46,884 bases of DNA. Source: Streptomyces ureilyticus (GTDB lineage Bacteria; Actinomycetota; Actinomycetes; Streptomycetales; Streptomycetaceae). A program made the translations under genes and the position numbers. Positions 17,178 to 25,237 of the stretch are shown here, one piece after another. The notes under the pieces were generated by a model. The model did not search any database. It worked only from the letters and a program-made list of their open reading frames with translations, and was not told the origin of the DNA. The stretch lies in contig NZ_JAAKZX010000062.1 of assembly GCF_011045025.1 (NCBI RefSeq), forward strand, positions 1 to 46,884, written 5' to 3'. Numbering within the stretch: the stretch's first letter is position 1; each line of letters starts with the position of its first letter.

Positions 17178-17987
17178 ATGGGCATGGGCTCGCTCGACGG
17201 CAAGACGGTCCTCGTGACGGGCGCGGGCCAGGGCATCGGACAGTCGATCGCCGTGGAGATGGCGCGCCAGGGTGCGGCGGCGGTCGCGGTCGCCGACCGG
17301 AACGAGGCAACCGCGGCCGAGACGGCCGACCTCGTACGCGCCGCCGGGGCCGAGGCGGAGGCAATCGTCTGCGACCTGCGCGACCGCGACCACATCGAGG
17401 CGATGGTGGCCCGCACGGCGGAACGGTTCGGCGGGCTCGACGTCCTCGTCAACAACGCCGGCGTGATCGAGGCCGCGCTCGTGGACCGGCCGGAGGACCG
17501 CGCGGTCGACACGCTCCCCGAAGAGGTCTGGGACGCGGTCTACGAAGTCAACCTCAAGGCCGTCTGGCTCACGACGAAGTTCGCCGCGCCCCACCTGCGG
17601 CGCTCCACCCGCGGCCCGGCGATCGTCAACACGGCCTCGGTGTCCGGGCTCACCGGTTTCCCCCTGGCCCCGGCGTACGGCACCACCAAAGCGGGTGTCA
17701 TCCACCTCACCAAGGTCACCGCCGTCGACCTGGCGCCGGTGCGCTGCAACTGCTTCTGCCCCGGCGTCATCGAGACGCCCTTGGCGCGGGACTTCTTCGA
17801 GGCGGCCGACGACCGCGACGCCATGGAGCGGGAGTTGACCGCGCCGCAGCTCGTGCGGCGGCTCGGGCGGCCGGAGGAGGTGGCGAAGCTGGCCTGCTTT
17901 CTGGCCTCCGACGACGCGGCGTTCATCACCGGCACCTCGTACGTCATCGACGGCGGGGCGCTCGCGTGGCGTGGGGTCAGGGAGTGA
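17178..17987 (+). CDS. SDR-family oxidoreductase
   Basis: A 269-residue short-chain dehydrogenase. It shows TGAGQGIG for cofactor binding, NNAGVI, the catalytic Ser in TASVSGLTG, and Tyr/Lys in YGTTKAG. The C-terminus keeps the PGVIETPL segment after an unusual Cys-rich NCFCPG. GAGGAGGGG lies 7 bases before the ATG at 17178, a better choice than the GTG at 17160, which would overlap the permease stop. It probably interconverts a hydroxyl and a keto group of the imported substrate or a derivative. Confidence 0.9.
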   Translation: MGMGSLDGKTVLVTGAGQGIGQSIAVEMARQGAAAVAVADRNEATAAETADLVRAAGAEAEAIVCDLRDRDHIEAMVARTAERFGGLDVLVNNAGVIEAALVDRPEDRAVDTLPEEVWDAVYEVNLKAVWLTTKFAAPHLRRSTRGPAIVNTASVSGLTGFPLAPAYGTTKAGVIHLTKVTAVDLAPVRCNCFCPGVIETPLARDFFEAADDRDAMERELTAPQLVRRLGRPEEVAKLACFLASDDAAFITGTSYVIDGGALAWRGVRE

Positions 17988-18025
17988 CCTCGTACACCAC
18001 CAAGTACAGGATCGAGAGGGGCCGT

Positions 18026-19228
18026 ATGGCCATCGAGTTCGACATCGACCGGGACGTCTCCGACATCGCGCGGCGGACCGCCGACTTCGTCCGGGACACC
18101 GTTCTGCCTGCAGAGGAGGACTGCCACGGGGACGTACACGCGGGCCCCGAACCCCTGCGGCGCGGCCTACAGAAGGCGGCCCGCGCAGCGGGGGTGTTCG
18201 CTCCCCATGTCCCGCAGCGGTGGGGAGGGCTCGGTCTGGATCTGCGCGGTCAGGCGGTAGTCTTCGAGGCCGCCGGATACTCGCTGCTGGGCCCTCTGGC
18301 CCTCAACTGCGCGGCGCCCGACGAGGGCAACATGCATCTGCTCGAAGCGGTCGCCACCGAGGAACAGAAAGCTCATTTTCTCGCTCCCCTGGCGGCCGGT
18401 GAGACGCGGTCGTGCTTCGCGATGACCGAGCCCTCCCCCGGCGCCGGCTCCGACCCGCGGGCGCTGGCCACCACGGCGGTCCGCATCCCGGGCGGATGGC
18501 GGATCAACGGCCGCAAGTGGTTCATCAGCGGGGCGGACGGGGCGGCGTTCGCCATCTGTATGGCGCGCACCAGCGGTGAGCCCGGTGATCCGGGCGGGGC
18601 GACGATGTTTCTGGTCGGCGCCGACAACCCGGGCATGAAAATGGTCAGGAACATCGGCACGCTGGACCGGGGCCTGTTCGCCGGTCACAGCGAACTCGCC
18701 TTCGACGACTGCGAGGTGACCGACGACGCGGTGCTCGGCGAGGCCGACAAGGGATTCGAGTACGCACAGGTGCGTCTCGGGCCCGCCCGGCTGACGCACT
18801 GCATGCGGTGGCTGGGGGTGGCCCGCCGGGCGCAGGACATCGCCCTGGACCGGGCGGCCACGCGTACGGCCTTCGGCGGTCCACTGGCCGAACTCGGAAT
18901 GGTGCAGCAGCAGTTGGCCGACTCGGAGATCGACATCGAGACGAGCCGGGCGGTGCTCTGGCGTGCCTGCTGGGAACTCGACCAGGGCAGGCCCGGCGCC
19001 CAGCACACCTCCATCGCGAAGACCTTCGTGTCCGAGGCCGTGGGCCGGGTCGTGGACCGCGCGGTCCAGGTCTGCGGAGCGCTCGGCATCTCGGAGGACA
19101 CGCCGCTGGCCGCCCTCTACCGGGAGGTCCGGCCGTTCCGCGTCTATGACGGGCCGTCGGAGACCCACCGCTGGGCCATCGCCAAGCGCGCGGTCCGCGC
19201 CGCACGGGAGCGAGGGGGGGTGCGGTGA
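18026..19228 (+). CDS. Acyl-CoA dehydrogenase, ACAD10/11-like
   Basis: A 400-residue flavoprotein. N-terminal and FAD-binding regions include CFAMTEPSPGAGSDP and WFISGADG. The C-terminal end has VYDGPSETHR, resembling the DGP-E-H-R ending of ACAD10/11-type enzymes rather than the EGTSEI ending of ordinary acyl-CoA dehydrogenases. The ATG at 18026 follows GAGAGGGG. Its last 4 bases overlap the start of a phosphotransferase-fold kinase gene. The same pairing occurs as one fused protein in ACAD10/11 and as separate proteins in the lva operon, where a 4-phosphoacyl-CoA is converted to an enoyl-CoA. I infer a similar reaction here. Confidence 0.88.
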   Translation: MAIEFDIDRDVSDIARRTADFVRDTVLPAEEDCHGDVHAGPEPLRRGLQKAARAAGVFAPHVPQRWGGLGLDLRGQAVVFEAAGYSLLGPLALNCAAPDEGNMHLLEAVATEEQKAHFLAPLAAGETRSCFAMTEPSPGAGSDPRALATTAVRIPGGWRINGRKWFISGADGAAFAICMARTSGEPGDPGGATMFLVGADNPGMKMVRNIGTLDRGLFAGHSELAFDDCEVTDDAVLGEADKGFEYAQVRLGPARLTHCMRWLGVARRAQDIALDRAATRTAFGGPLAELGMVQQQLADSEIDIETSRAVLWRACWELDQGRPGAQHTSIAKTFVSEAVGRVVDRAVQVCGALGISEDTPLAALYREVRPFRVYDGPSETHRWAIAKRAVRAARERGGVR

Positions 19229-20277
19229 CGGCGACCGGCGACGCCACCGTGGCCGGGGTGGACCTGCCCGCACTGCAGCGCTTCTTGGAGCGCGAGGTCC
19301 CGCAGTGCGCCGGCCCTCTGGACGTCCGCCTGCTGCTCGGTGGGCGCTCCAATCTCACGTACCTCGTGACCGACGGCATCCACCGCTGGGTGCTGCGCAG
19401 GCCACCGCTGGGCACGCTCACGCCCACCGCGCACGACATGGACCGCGAGTACCGCGTCATGGCCGCGCTCGCCGCCACGGAGGTCCCGGTGCCGCGGACC
19501 GTGCTCTCCTGCGCCGACGAGTCCGTGATCGGCGCGCCGTTCACTGTCGTCTCCTTCGTCGACGGTGCCGTGCTGCGGGACGGTGATCAGGCGGCCGGAC
19601 TGTCCGCCGACGACGCGAGGCGTTGCTCCGAGGCCCTGGTCGACCAATTGGCCGCCCTCCACGCGCTCGACCCGTACGAGATCGGGCTGGGCGGATTCGG
19701 GCGTCCAGCCGGATACCTCGAGCGGCAGGTGCGGCGATGGCGCAGCCAGTGGGACCGGGTCGCCACCCGTGAGCTTCCCGAACTGGACGCGCTGCACGGG
19801 AAGTTGGAACGCGGACTGGCCTTGGTGCGGGACGACGGTGCCGCTCCGGCGGTCCTGCACGGGGACTACCGGCTGGACAACGTCATCCTGAGCGCCGACG
19901 ACCCGGGGTGGATCGCCGCGATCGTCGACTGGGAGATGGCCGCGCTGGGCGATCCCCTCGCCGACCTCGGCCTGCTCCTCGTGTACTGGGACCCCGCGTG
20001 CGAGCCGGTCCTCGGCGGACGGCACGTCCCGGCGGCCAACCCGGGCTTCCTCTCCGCCGCCGAGTTGGCGGCACGGTACGCGGCGCGATCCGGCCGCGAC
20101 GTGTCCGCGCTGCCCTTCCACCGGGCCCTCGGCTACTTCAAGCTGGCGGTCATCGCGGAGGGTATCCACGCCCGTCATCTCGCCGGGCGCACCGTCGGCC
20201 CGGGCTTCGACCGGGTCGGCTCGGCGGTGCCGGCGCTGCTGCGTTCCGGTCTGTCGGTCGATATGCCACGTATCTGA
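19225..20277 (+). CDS. Aminoglycoside-phosphotransferase-fold kinase (ACAD10/11 / LvaA-like)
   Basis: A 350-residue APH-family protein with a kinase-like fold. The catalytic loop is HGDYRLDN (H212, D214, N219) and the metal-binding Asp is D235 in VDWEMAALGDP. An N-terminal nucleotide-binding region with GGRSNLTYLV replaces the P-loop. It overlaps the acyl-CoA dehydrogenase by 4 bp and starts at GTG 19225, so the two products are translationally coupled. Antibiotic resistance is unlikely in this setting. By analogy with LvaA and the kinase domain of ACAD10/11, it would phosphorylate a 4-hydroxyacyl-CoA. The substrate is inference. Confidence 0.87.
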   Translation: MTATGDATVAGVDLPALQRFLEREVPQCAGPLDVRLLLGGRSNLTYLVTDGIHRWVLRRPPLGTLTPTAHDMDREYRVMAALAATEVPVPRTVLSCADESVIGAPFTVVSFVDGAVLRDGDQAAGLSADDARRCSEALVDQLAALHALDPYEIGLGGFGRPAGYLERQVRRWRSQWDRVATRELPELDALHGKLERGLALVRDDGAAPAVLHGDYRLDNVILSADDPGWIAAIVDWEMAALGDPLADLGLLLVYWDPACEPVLGGRHVPAANPGFLSAAELAARYAARSGRDVSALPFHRALGYFKLAVIAEGIHARHLAGRTVGPGFDRVGSAVPALLRSGLSVDMPRI

Positions 20278-20306
20278 TGTGTCGCGTACCTGAAGGGGTG
20301 TGAGCA

Positions 20307-21062
20307 GTGGTGAGGGAAGACCGGCTGTCGGGAAGGGTGGCGCTGGTCACCGGCGCCACCGGAGGCATCGGCGAAGCGATCGCGCGACGGCTGGCCGCCG
20401 AGGGCGCGACCGTCGTGGTCACCGATCTCGACGAGGACCAGTGCGAGAAGCTCGCAGGGGAACTGCCGGGCGGCGCCCTGGGGTTGCGCCTGGACGTCAC
20501 CGACGAGACGGCCTGGGAAACGGTCGTCGCCCGGGTGACCGACCGTCTGGGAAGCCTGTCGGTGCTGGTCAACAACGCGGGGATCGCCGCGATGGGCACG
20601 GTGGAGACCGAGACCAGGGAGACCTGGGACCGGGTGATCGGGGTGACGCAGACCGGGGTGTGGCTCGGTATGAAGCATGGCGGCCCGGCGATCGAGCGCT
20701 CCGGCGGCGGCTCCATCGTCAACATCGCCTCGATCTTCGGTACCGTCGGCGGCTTCGGCGCCCAGTTCTCGTACCACGCGGCCAAGGGCGCCGTACGGCT
20801 GATGACCAAGAACGCGGCGCTGCACTGGGGCGGGCGCGGTGTACGGGTCAACTCGCTGCACCCCGGTTTTATCGAGACGCCCCTGTCGCGGGAGCTGTGG
20901 CAGGGCACGCCACGGCTCACCGCGATGATTGAGGGCACCCCGCTCGGGCGGCTGGGCACGACCGAGGAGGTGGCGGGCGCCGTGGCGTTCCTCGCCTCGG
21001 ACGACGCGGGCTTCATGACCGGCTCGGAGCTGTACGTCGACGGAGGCTGGACCGCACGCTGA
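20307..21062 (+). CDS. SDR-family oxidoreductase (3alpha/20beta-hydroxysteroid-dehydrogenase-like)
   Basis: A 251-residue classical SDR with TGATGGIG near the N-terminus, NNAGIAAMG, catalytic Ser in NIASIFGTVG, and Tyr/Lys in YHAAKGA. The PGFIETPL segment and the ending near YVDGGW are typical. GTG at 20307 follows GAAGGGG. It is the last gene of the operon with the acyl-CoA dehydrogenase and kinase, a position equivalent to LvaD in the Pseudomonas lva operon, where an SDR reduces the 4-keto group. Its 3' end is 19 bp from the convergent MFS gene. Confidence 0.9.
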   Translation: MVREDRLSGRVALVTGATGGIGEAIARRLAAEGATVVVTDLDEDQCEKLAGELPGGALGLRLDVTDETAWETVVARVTDRLGSLSVLVNNAGIAAMGTVETETRETWDRVIGVTQTGVWLGMKHGGPAIERSGGGSIVNIASIFGTVGGFGAQFSYHAAKGAVRLMTKNAALHWGGRGVRVNSLHPGFIETPLSRELWQGTPRLTAMIEGTPLGRLGTTEEVAGAVAFLASDDAGFMTGSELYVDGGWTAR

Positions 21063-21063
21063 A

Positions 21064-21075
21064 CCGCTGAAGCGG
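21064..21075. terminator. Short hairpin between convergent genes
   Basis: CCGCT-GA-AGCGG immediately after the SDR stop codon and ahead of the convergent MFS stop. The stem is short, so this is only a candidate. Confidence 0.3.
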
Positions 21076-21081
21076 CCAGCC

Positions 21082-22383
21082 TCACACATCCTTGCGGACG
21101 GTGAGCAGGGCACCGATTCCGATCAGGCAGACCAGCATGACGAAGAACGCCGGGGAGAGCAGGTTCCCGGTCCGCTGGACCAGGAAGGTCGCGATGTACG
21201 GAGCCGTACCGCCCGCGAGGACGGTGCCGATGTTGTACCCGATCGCCATCCCGGTGTAGCGGACCCGGCGTTCGAACAGATGCGGCCACAGACTGGCCGC
21301 CGGAACCTGCACGAACGCGCTGCTCAACATGAAGAGCAGGTAGGCCAGCCCGGCCAGGGCCAGACTGCCCCGGCCCATGAGCATCATCGCGGGGTAGGCG
21401 GTCACGAGGAATCCCAGCATCCCGAACAGCAGGACGCGACGGGAGCCGAATCGGCTGGCGAGCCATCCGGCCGGGACCATGAGCAGCACGGTGACGAGCA
21501 CGACGCCCGCACTCAGCCAGAGCACCTGCGTGGAGTCGTACCCCAGGTCGTTGGTGAGATAGATGCCGATGTACGTCAGGCCGAGGAAGATGGCGCCGCC
21601 CTGCGCCATGGACAGGCCGATGGACTGCAGCAGCGCCGCACGGTGGGTGGACAGGACCTCCCGGATCGGAGCCGCGGGAATGTCCGCGCGCCGTGCGGCC
21701 TCCTCGAACTCCGGGGTGTCCTCGATCCGCAGCCGCGCCCACAGGCAGAACAGCGTGAGCGGCACGGCCATCAGGAAGGGCAGCCGCCAGCCCCAGTCGG
21801 CCATCTGGTCCTTGGTGGCGAGCGCGGAGATCACCCCGGCCGTGGCAGCGGCGAACATGAACCCGAGGTTGGACCCGATGGGTGTGACGGCACCCAGGAA
21901 GGCCCTCCGCTGCGGTGGTGCCGATTCGTAGATGTAGGTGTAGGCGCCGACCGACTCCCCGCCCGTGGAGATGCCCTGCACCAGCCGGGTGAGGAGGAGC
22001 AGCACAGCGGCGGCCACACCGATCTGACTGTAGGTCGGCAGCAGTCCGGTGATGCTGCTGGCCACTCCCATGCACAGCACCGAGGAGACCAGCGCCTTGC
22101 GGCGCCCCCATCGGTCGCCCAGCCACCCGAAGAACACGCCACCGACCGGCCGCACCACGAGCCCGGTGGCGAACACCGCGAGCGCCGCCAGGAGCGAGGC
22201 CGCCGGATCGTCGCTCGGGAAGAACTGCGGAGCGATCACTACGGCGAGATAGCCATAGACACTGAAGTCGTAGTATTCGATCAGGGTGCCCAGGCTCCCG
22301 GCGAGCATCGCGCGGCGCACCGTACGCGGTTCGTACGCCGCTGACTCCTCCCCTGATTTGGCGGGCTGCTGAGTGGCACTCAT
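21082..22383 (-). CDS. MFS transporter, metabolite:H+ symporter (MHS) family
   Basis: A 433-residue inner-membrane carrier with about 12 hydrophobic segments. The start region has the family marker GTLIEYYDFSVYGYL, and the first cytoplasmic loop has GWLGDRWGRRK. MHS members carry organic acids such as shikimate, citrate, 2-oxoglutarate or proline into the cell with protons. The ATG at 22383 follows GGAGAG. It converges on the SDR operon and is preceded by the best copy of the locus operator-like palindrome, so it is likely expressed together with the catabolic genes. I infer uptake of the locus substrate or a related acid. Confidence 0.9.
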   Translation of the reverse strand: MSATQQPAKSGEESAAYEPRTVRRAMLAGSLGTLIEYYDFSVYGYLAVVIAPQFFPSDDPAASLLAALAVFATGLVVRPVGGVFFGWLGDRWGRRKALVSSVLCMGVASSITGLLPTYSQIGVAAAVLLLLTRLVQGISTGGESVGAYTYIYESAPPQRRAFLGAVTPIGSNLGFMFAAATAGVISALATKDQMADWGWRLPFLMAVPLTLFCLWARLRIEDTPEFEEAARRADIPAAPIREVLSTHRAALLQSIGLSMAQGGAIFLGLTYIGIYLTNDLGYDSTQVLWLSAGVVLVTVLLMVPAGWLASRFGSRRVLLFGMLGFLVTAYPAMMLMGRGSLALAGLAYLLFMLSSAFVQVPAASLWPHLFERRVRYTGMAIGYNIGTVLAGGTAPYIATFLVQRTGNLLSPAFFVMLVCLIGIGALLTVRKDV

Positions 22384-22444
22384 CCTCCGGCTCTCCTTCC
22401 CATGGCACGGTCCGGTGCCGTGCCATCGCCGGGGACGCTACAGA

Positions 22445-22456
22445 ACTGAACTCAGT
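22445..22456. promoter_or_regulatory. Operator-like site E (ACTGAACTCAGT), best copy
   Basis: Exact match to ACTGANNTCAGT, 62 bp upstream of the MFS start codon, in a locally AT-richer stretch where a promoter would be expected. Confidence 0.6.
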
Positions 22457-22642
22457 ACAGCTAGCCTTCGCGCACGGGTTTTCTCGGGAAGCGGGGACGG
22501 AAAGCCGGGGCAGAAGCCATACGCATGGGCAGGGATTGCGAGAGGCGTTACCTGGGCAAGCCATTACCTTTGACGGCTCCGAGATGTCGATACGCCGGGC
22601 CACGGTCACCACATCGACACAGTACAACCATCAAGAATTTGA

Positions 22643-22654
22643 ATTGGATTCAGT
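22643..22654. promoter_or_regulatory. Operator-like site F (ATTGGATTCAGT)
   Basis: Two changes from ACTGANNTCAGT. It lies in the 483-bp gap between the MFS start and the hydrolase remnant, about 210 bp ahead of the remnant, in an AT-rich patch. No other feature was recognised in the gap besides sites E and F. Confidence 0.4.
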
Positions 22655-22866
22655 CCTTTCGGTCCGTGCGGAGGTGTCGGCGAACACCCTCAGGAGGATC
22701 TTGTTCACCCCGGGAACCTCAACCGCACATGCCGGTTGGTGTCCCACCGAGGGCGCTCCGCAGAAGGAGGGCGGCAGCGTCAGCGGTTTCGAGGCAGTCA
22801 CCCGCCTTACTGTTCGTAACGGATGGTGACGACTTCACAGGCGAGGTCGCCGACCTCATCACGGGC

Positions 22867-23470
22867 ATGCCGAGCCGACCTCGGCGAGGGCAGTTCACGG
22901 ACTTCCTCGAGCGCGCGAACGCGAAGACGGCCATACCCGGCCTCGACCTGGCCATCGTCCGCGACATCGTCGACTCGAACCACAAGGCGGCGACCGAGCC
23001 GGAAGGCGTCACCTACGCCGAGGTCGACGCGGGCGGCGTACCCGCGCTGTGGGCCATCCCCGAGGGCGCCGACCCCGACAAGGCGCTGCTCCACTTCCAC
23101 TTCGGCGGATCCGTCGCCGCCTCGATGCACTCGGACCGCAAGGCCGCCGGCCACATCGCCAAGGCGGCCGGAGCCCGCTCCCTCGTCGTGGACTTCCGCC
23201 TCGCGCCCGAGCACCCCTACCCCGCCCAGCTCGACGACGCCGAGACGGCCTACCGATGGCTGCTCTCGCAGGGCTACGAGCCGCGCAACATCGGCAGCAC
23301 CGGCCACTCCATCGGCGGCGCCCTCGCGGTGATGCTGCCGCTGCGCCTGCTCGCGAAGGGCGAGGCCACCCCGGGCGCGATCGTCAGCGTCTCGCCGTGG
23401 ACCGACCTCACCATCCAGAACCCGTCGGTGGACGCGAACGAAGACAAGGACAAGATGCTCAGCCGGGTAG
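22867..23470 (+). pseudogene. N-terminal half of an alpha/beta hydrolase (acetyl esterase / lactone hydrolase type)
   Basis: The frame reads as an HSL-type alpha/beta hydrolase: the oxyanion region is HFHFGGSV (usually HGGG), followed by VDFRLAPEHPYPAQLDDAE and the nucleophile elbow GHSIGG. Similarity runs through VSPWTDL and the segment ending KDKMLSR, then stops. The rest, which would supply the catalytic Asp and His, is missing, and the frame continues in unrelated sequence. ATG 22867 is the first in-frame ATG, but the true start may be upstream. Judged non-functional. A complementary C-terminal half of a related hydrolase lies at 27537-27931 on the other strand. Confidence 0.75.
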
Positions 23471-23547
23471 CCGCCCAGCGACGCTGCGGCCGGCCCGCCT
23501 GCTCCTCCCGAAAGGGTGAAGCAGGCATCAACTCACGTACGACCCTC

Positions 23548-23976
23548 TCAGGACTGCAGCTGGGCGAAGAGCGTCGCCAGGTCGATGAGGCCCCAGTGGT
23601 CGGTGAGTTTCCCGTCGGCCGCCTTGAACATGCGGAGCTCCAGCACCTCGATCGATCGGCCGGTGGCGGGAGTGCCGTTGAAGGACCCGGTGTTCGTGCC
23701 GGTGAGGATGAAGCTGATCGCGAACCAATCGTCCTCGGCGACGACACGGACCGGCGTGGCGGCGAAGTCGGGGACCGCGTCGAGGAACGACGCCAGCACC
23801 GCGCGGGTCTCCTCGAGGCCGGTGGCGGTGCCGTCGGCGGCGTGGTTGCGGAAGTCCGGCGAGTACAGGGCGAACAGGGCGTCGAGGTCACGCAGGTTGA
23901 CGAGCTTGACGTACTCGTCGGCAAGCCGGTGCAGGTCGGCGGTGGACGTTCGGGGCTCGACGTTCGAGGAAGACAT
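23548..23976 (-). CDS. SnoaL-like / NTF2-fold protein
   Basis: A 142-residue protein of the SnoaL-like polyketide-cyclase/NTF2 superfamily. The pattern is clear: ADEYVKLVNLRDLDALFAL, then DFRNHAADGT, and a C-terminal DHWGLIDLATLF. Such small alpha+beta cone proteins act as isomerases, cyclases, epoxide hydrolases or have no known activity. The ATG at 23976 follows GGAGAAA. Upstream are two copies of a 14-bp direct repeat that may be regulatory. It seems intact although both neighbours are broken genes. Confidence 0.8.
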   Translation of the reverse strand: MSSSNVEPRTSTADLHRLADEYVKLVNLRDLDALFALYSPDFRNHAADGTATGLEETRAVLASFLDAVPDFAATPVRVVAEDDWFAISFILTGTNTGSFNGTPATGRSIEVLELRMFKAADGKLTDHWGLIDLATLFAQLQS

Positions 23977-24472
23977 GCGTTTTCTCCAATGCGGCTGGAC
24001 GGAGCGGCTCCGCCCCGGTCATGGACAGCGTGGAATCGGGCCGAACAGGCGGGTTGGACGATCAGGCTCTGGCACGCGTTTTGGCCTGCGTGAATGCGAC
24101 CGCCCCTTCCGGGCCCGGGACCCGTCGAGGATTTTGAATTATGACCGTATGACAATAAGCAGGAGCCAAGCCCGCGGACAAGGTCCTGGCCAGGCTTGGA
24201 ATTATGACCGTACTCACATGGGTGGCGGAGGAGCAGGCCTGACGCCGAAGCGGGGAGACTCCGCTACCGACCGCTGCACACAGCTGTCCGCGCACAATTC
24301 CGCCGACAGCCGCCCGGTCGCGAAGGCGGGCCTGCCCGGGCGGTGCATGGTGATCGGCCAGACCAGGTCGGGTCCGGTCCGGTCCGGTCCGATCCGCAGT
24401 GACGGTGTCCCCAGCGACGCCAGAGGCGAAAGCCCTGTCCTGACGCCGCCGCGCCAGGGCTCCGTACGGGCC
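23977..24472. other. 496-bp gap with a direct repeat pair and simple repeats
   Basis: I see no gene. The gap contains two copies of GAATTATGACCGTA (24136-24149 and 24199-24212) and four copies of GGTCC in a row (24371-24390). The stop of the MFS remnant lies at its right end. Confidence 0.6.
24136..24212. promoter_or_regulatory. Pair of 14-bp direct repeats (GAATTATGACCGTA)
   Basis: Identical copies at 24136-24149 and 24199-24212, 63 bp apart (six helical turns). They lie 160-236 bp upstream of the SnoaL-like gene, in strikingly AT-rich sequence for this genome. They may be binding sites for a regulator controlling that gene. Confidence 0.45.
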
Positions 24473-24960
24473 TCACCTGCTCCCGGGCAGCACCTCGGAC
24501 TCGGTCACGGCAACCCGGTCCGCCGCCGCTTCGGCGGCATGGTGCTGTGCCAGCCGGATGTGCCGCAGGCCGAACCAGACGACCAGCGCTATCAGCGCTA
24601 TCAGCGCTATCAGCGCTATCAGCGCGCAGGCTGCCCCGGCGAGGACGAACCTGAGGGCGAACTGCGATTCGGCAGGCAGTGCCGGGAACCGGCGGGGAGG
24701 TGTCCGACGCTCTCGGAGTCCGGCACGGCGGTGATCACCGCGCCGCCGATGGCGCTGTCGGCGGAACGGGAGATGGAACCGGCCGGTGGGCGAACATCCG
24801 CATGCCGACCAGCGGTTCCGGCACCTTCCGCTCGACCAGCACCCATACGGCTCCCATGGCAGCGGCACCGGCGAAGCAGCCGATCGTACTCAGTGAGGCC
24901 CAGCCCCACTCACGCCCCTGGGTGATCGGCAGCAGAAGCAGCACGAGAGTCGCGGCAGCG
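24473..24960 (-). pseudogene. MFS efflux transporter remnant (EmrB/QacA, DHA2 type)
   Basis: Pieces of a DHA2-type drug:H+ antiporter appear in different frames. A middle piece has LLLPITQGREWGWAS and EPLVGMRMF, a later piece has DSAIGGAVITAVP, and a C-terminal piece has LPAESQFALRF followed by a membrane helix and the end ESEVLPGSR. At least two frame changes separate them, and everything upstream of the middle piece is gone. It lies beside a TetR gene, the usual arrangement of an efflux pump and its repressor. The final helix contains a 9-bp repeat expansion (24584-24625). Confidence 0.7.
24584..24625. repeat. 9-bp tandem repeat (CAGCGCTAT x4)
   Basis: Four perfect copies from 24584 to 24619 plus a partial fifth. 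In the remnant transporter frame they encode a run of Ala-Leu-Ile in the last membrane helix. This suggests slippage in a gene no longer under selection. Confidence 0.85.
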
Positions 24961-25237
24961 CACGGAACGCGCGGCTCCCCGCGTTCGGCCAGGGCGAATT
25001 GATGCGTACGCGCGGCGGTACGGCCGTCAGCCGCGGCCTCGGCCGGGAGCGCTGCCCGGCGCGAGCCGTGAAGTGCCCGTCGCGGTTCAGGGCGCAGGGA
25101 TTGGAAAGAGCGTGCAGCCGCCGGCAGCGCAGGAGGTGATCACCGAAGGCGTCGACTGAGTCCCAACTGGAGAGAACCTGCCGGCTCCGGACCGCTCCCC
25201 CGAGGGCCACACGGCCTGGGGCCAGGGGTGTGGTGCG

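Noticed and set aside
19225..20277. Aminoglycoside resistance gene
   Set aside because: The fold is shared, but the 4-bp overlap with an acyl-CoA dehydrogenase and the surrounding catabolic genes point to a metabolic kinase.
24371..24390. GGTCC x4 simple repeat
   Set aside because: Probably replication slippage in non-coding sequence; there is no sign of function beyond its presence.
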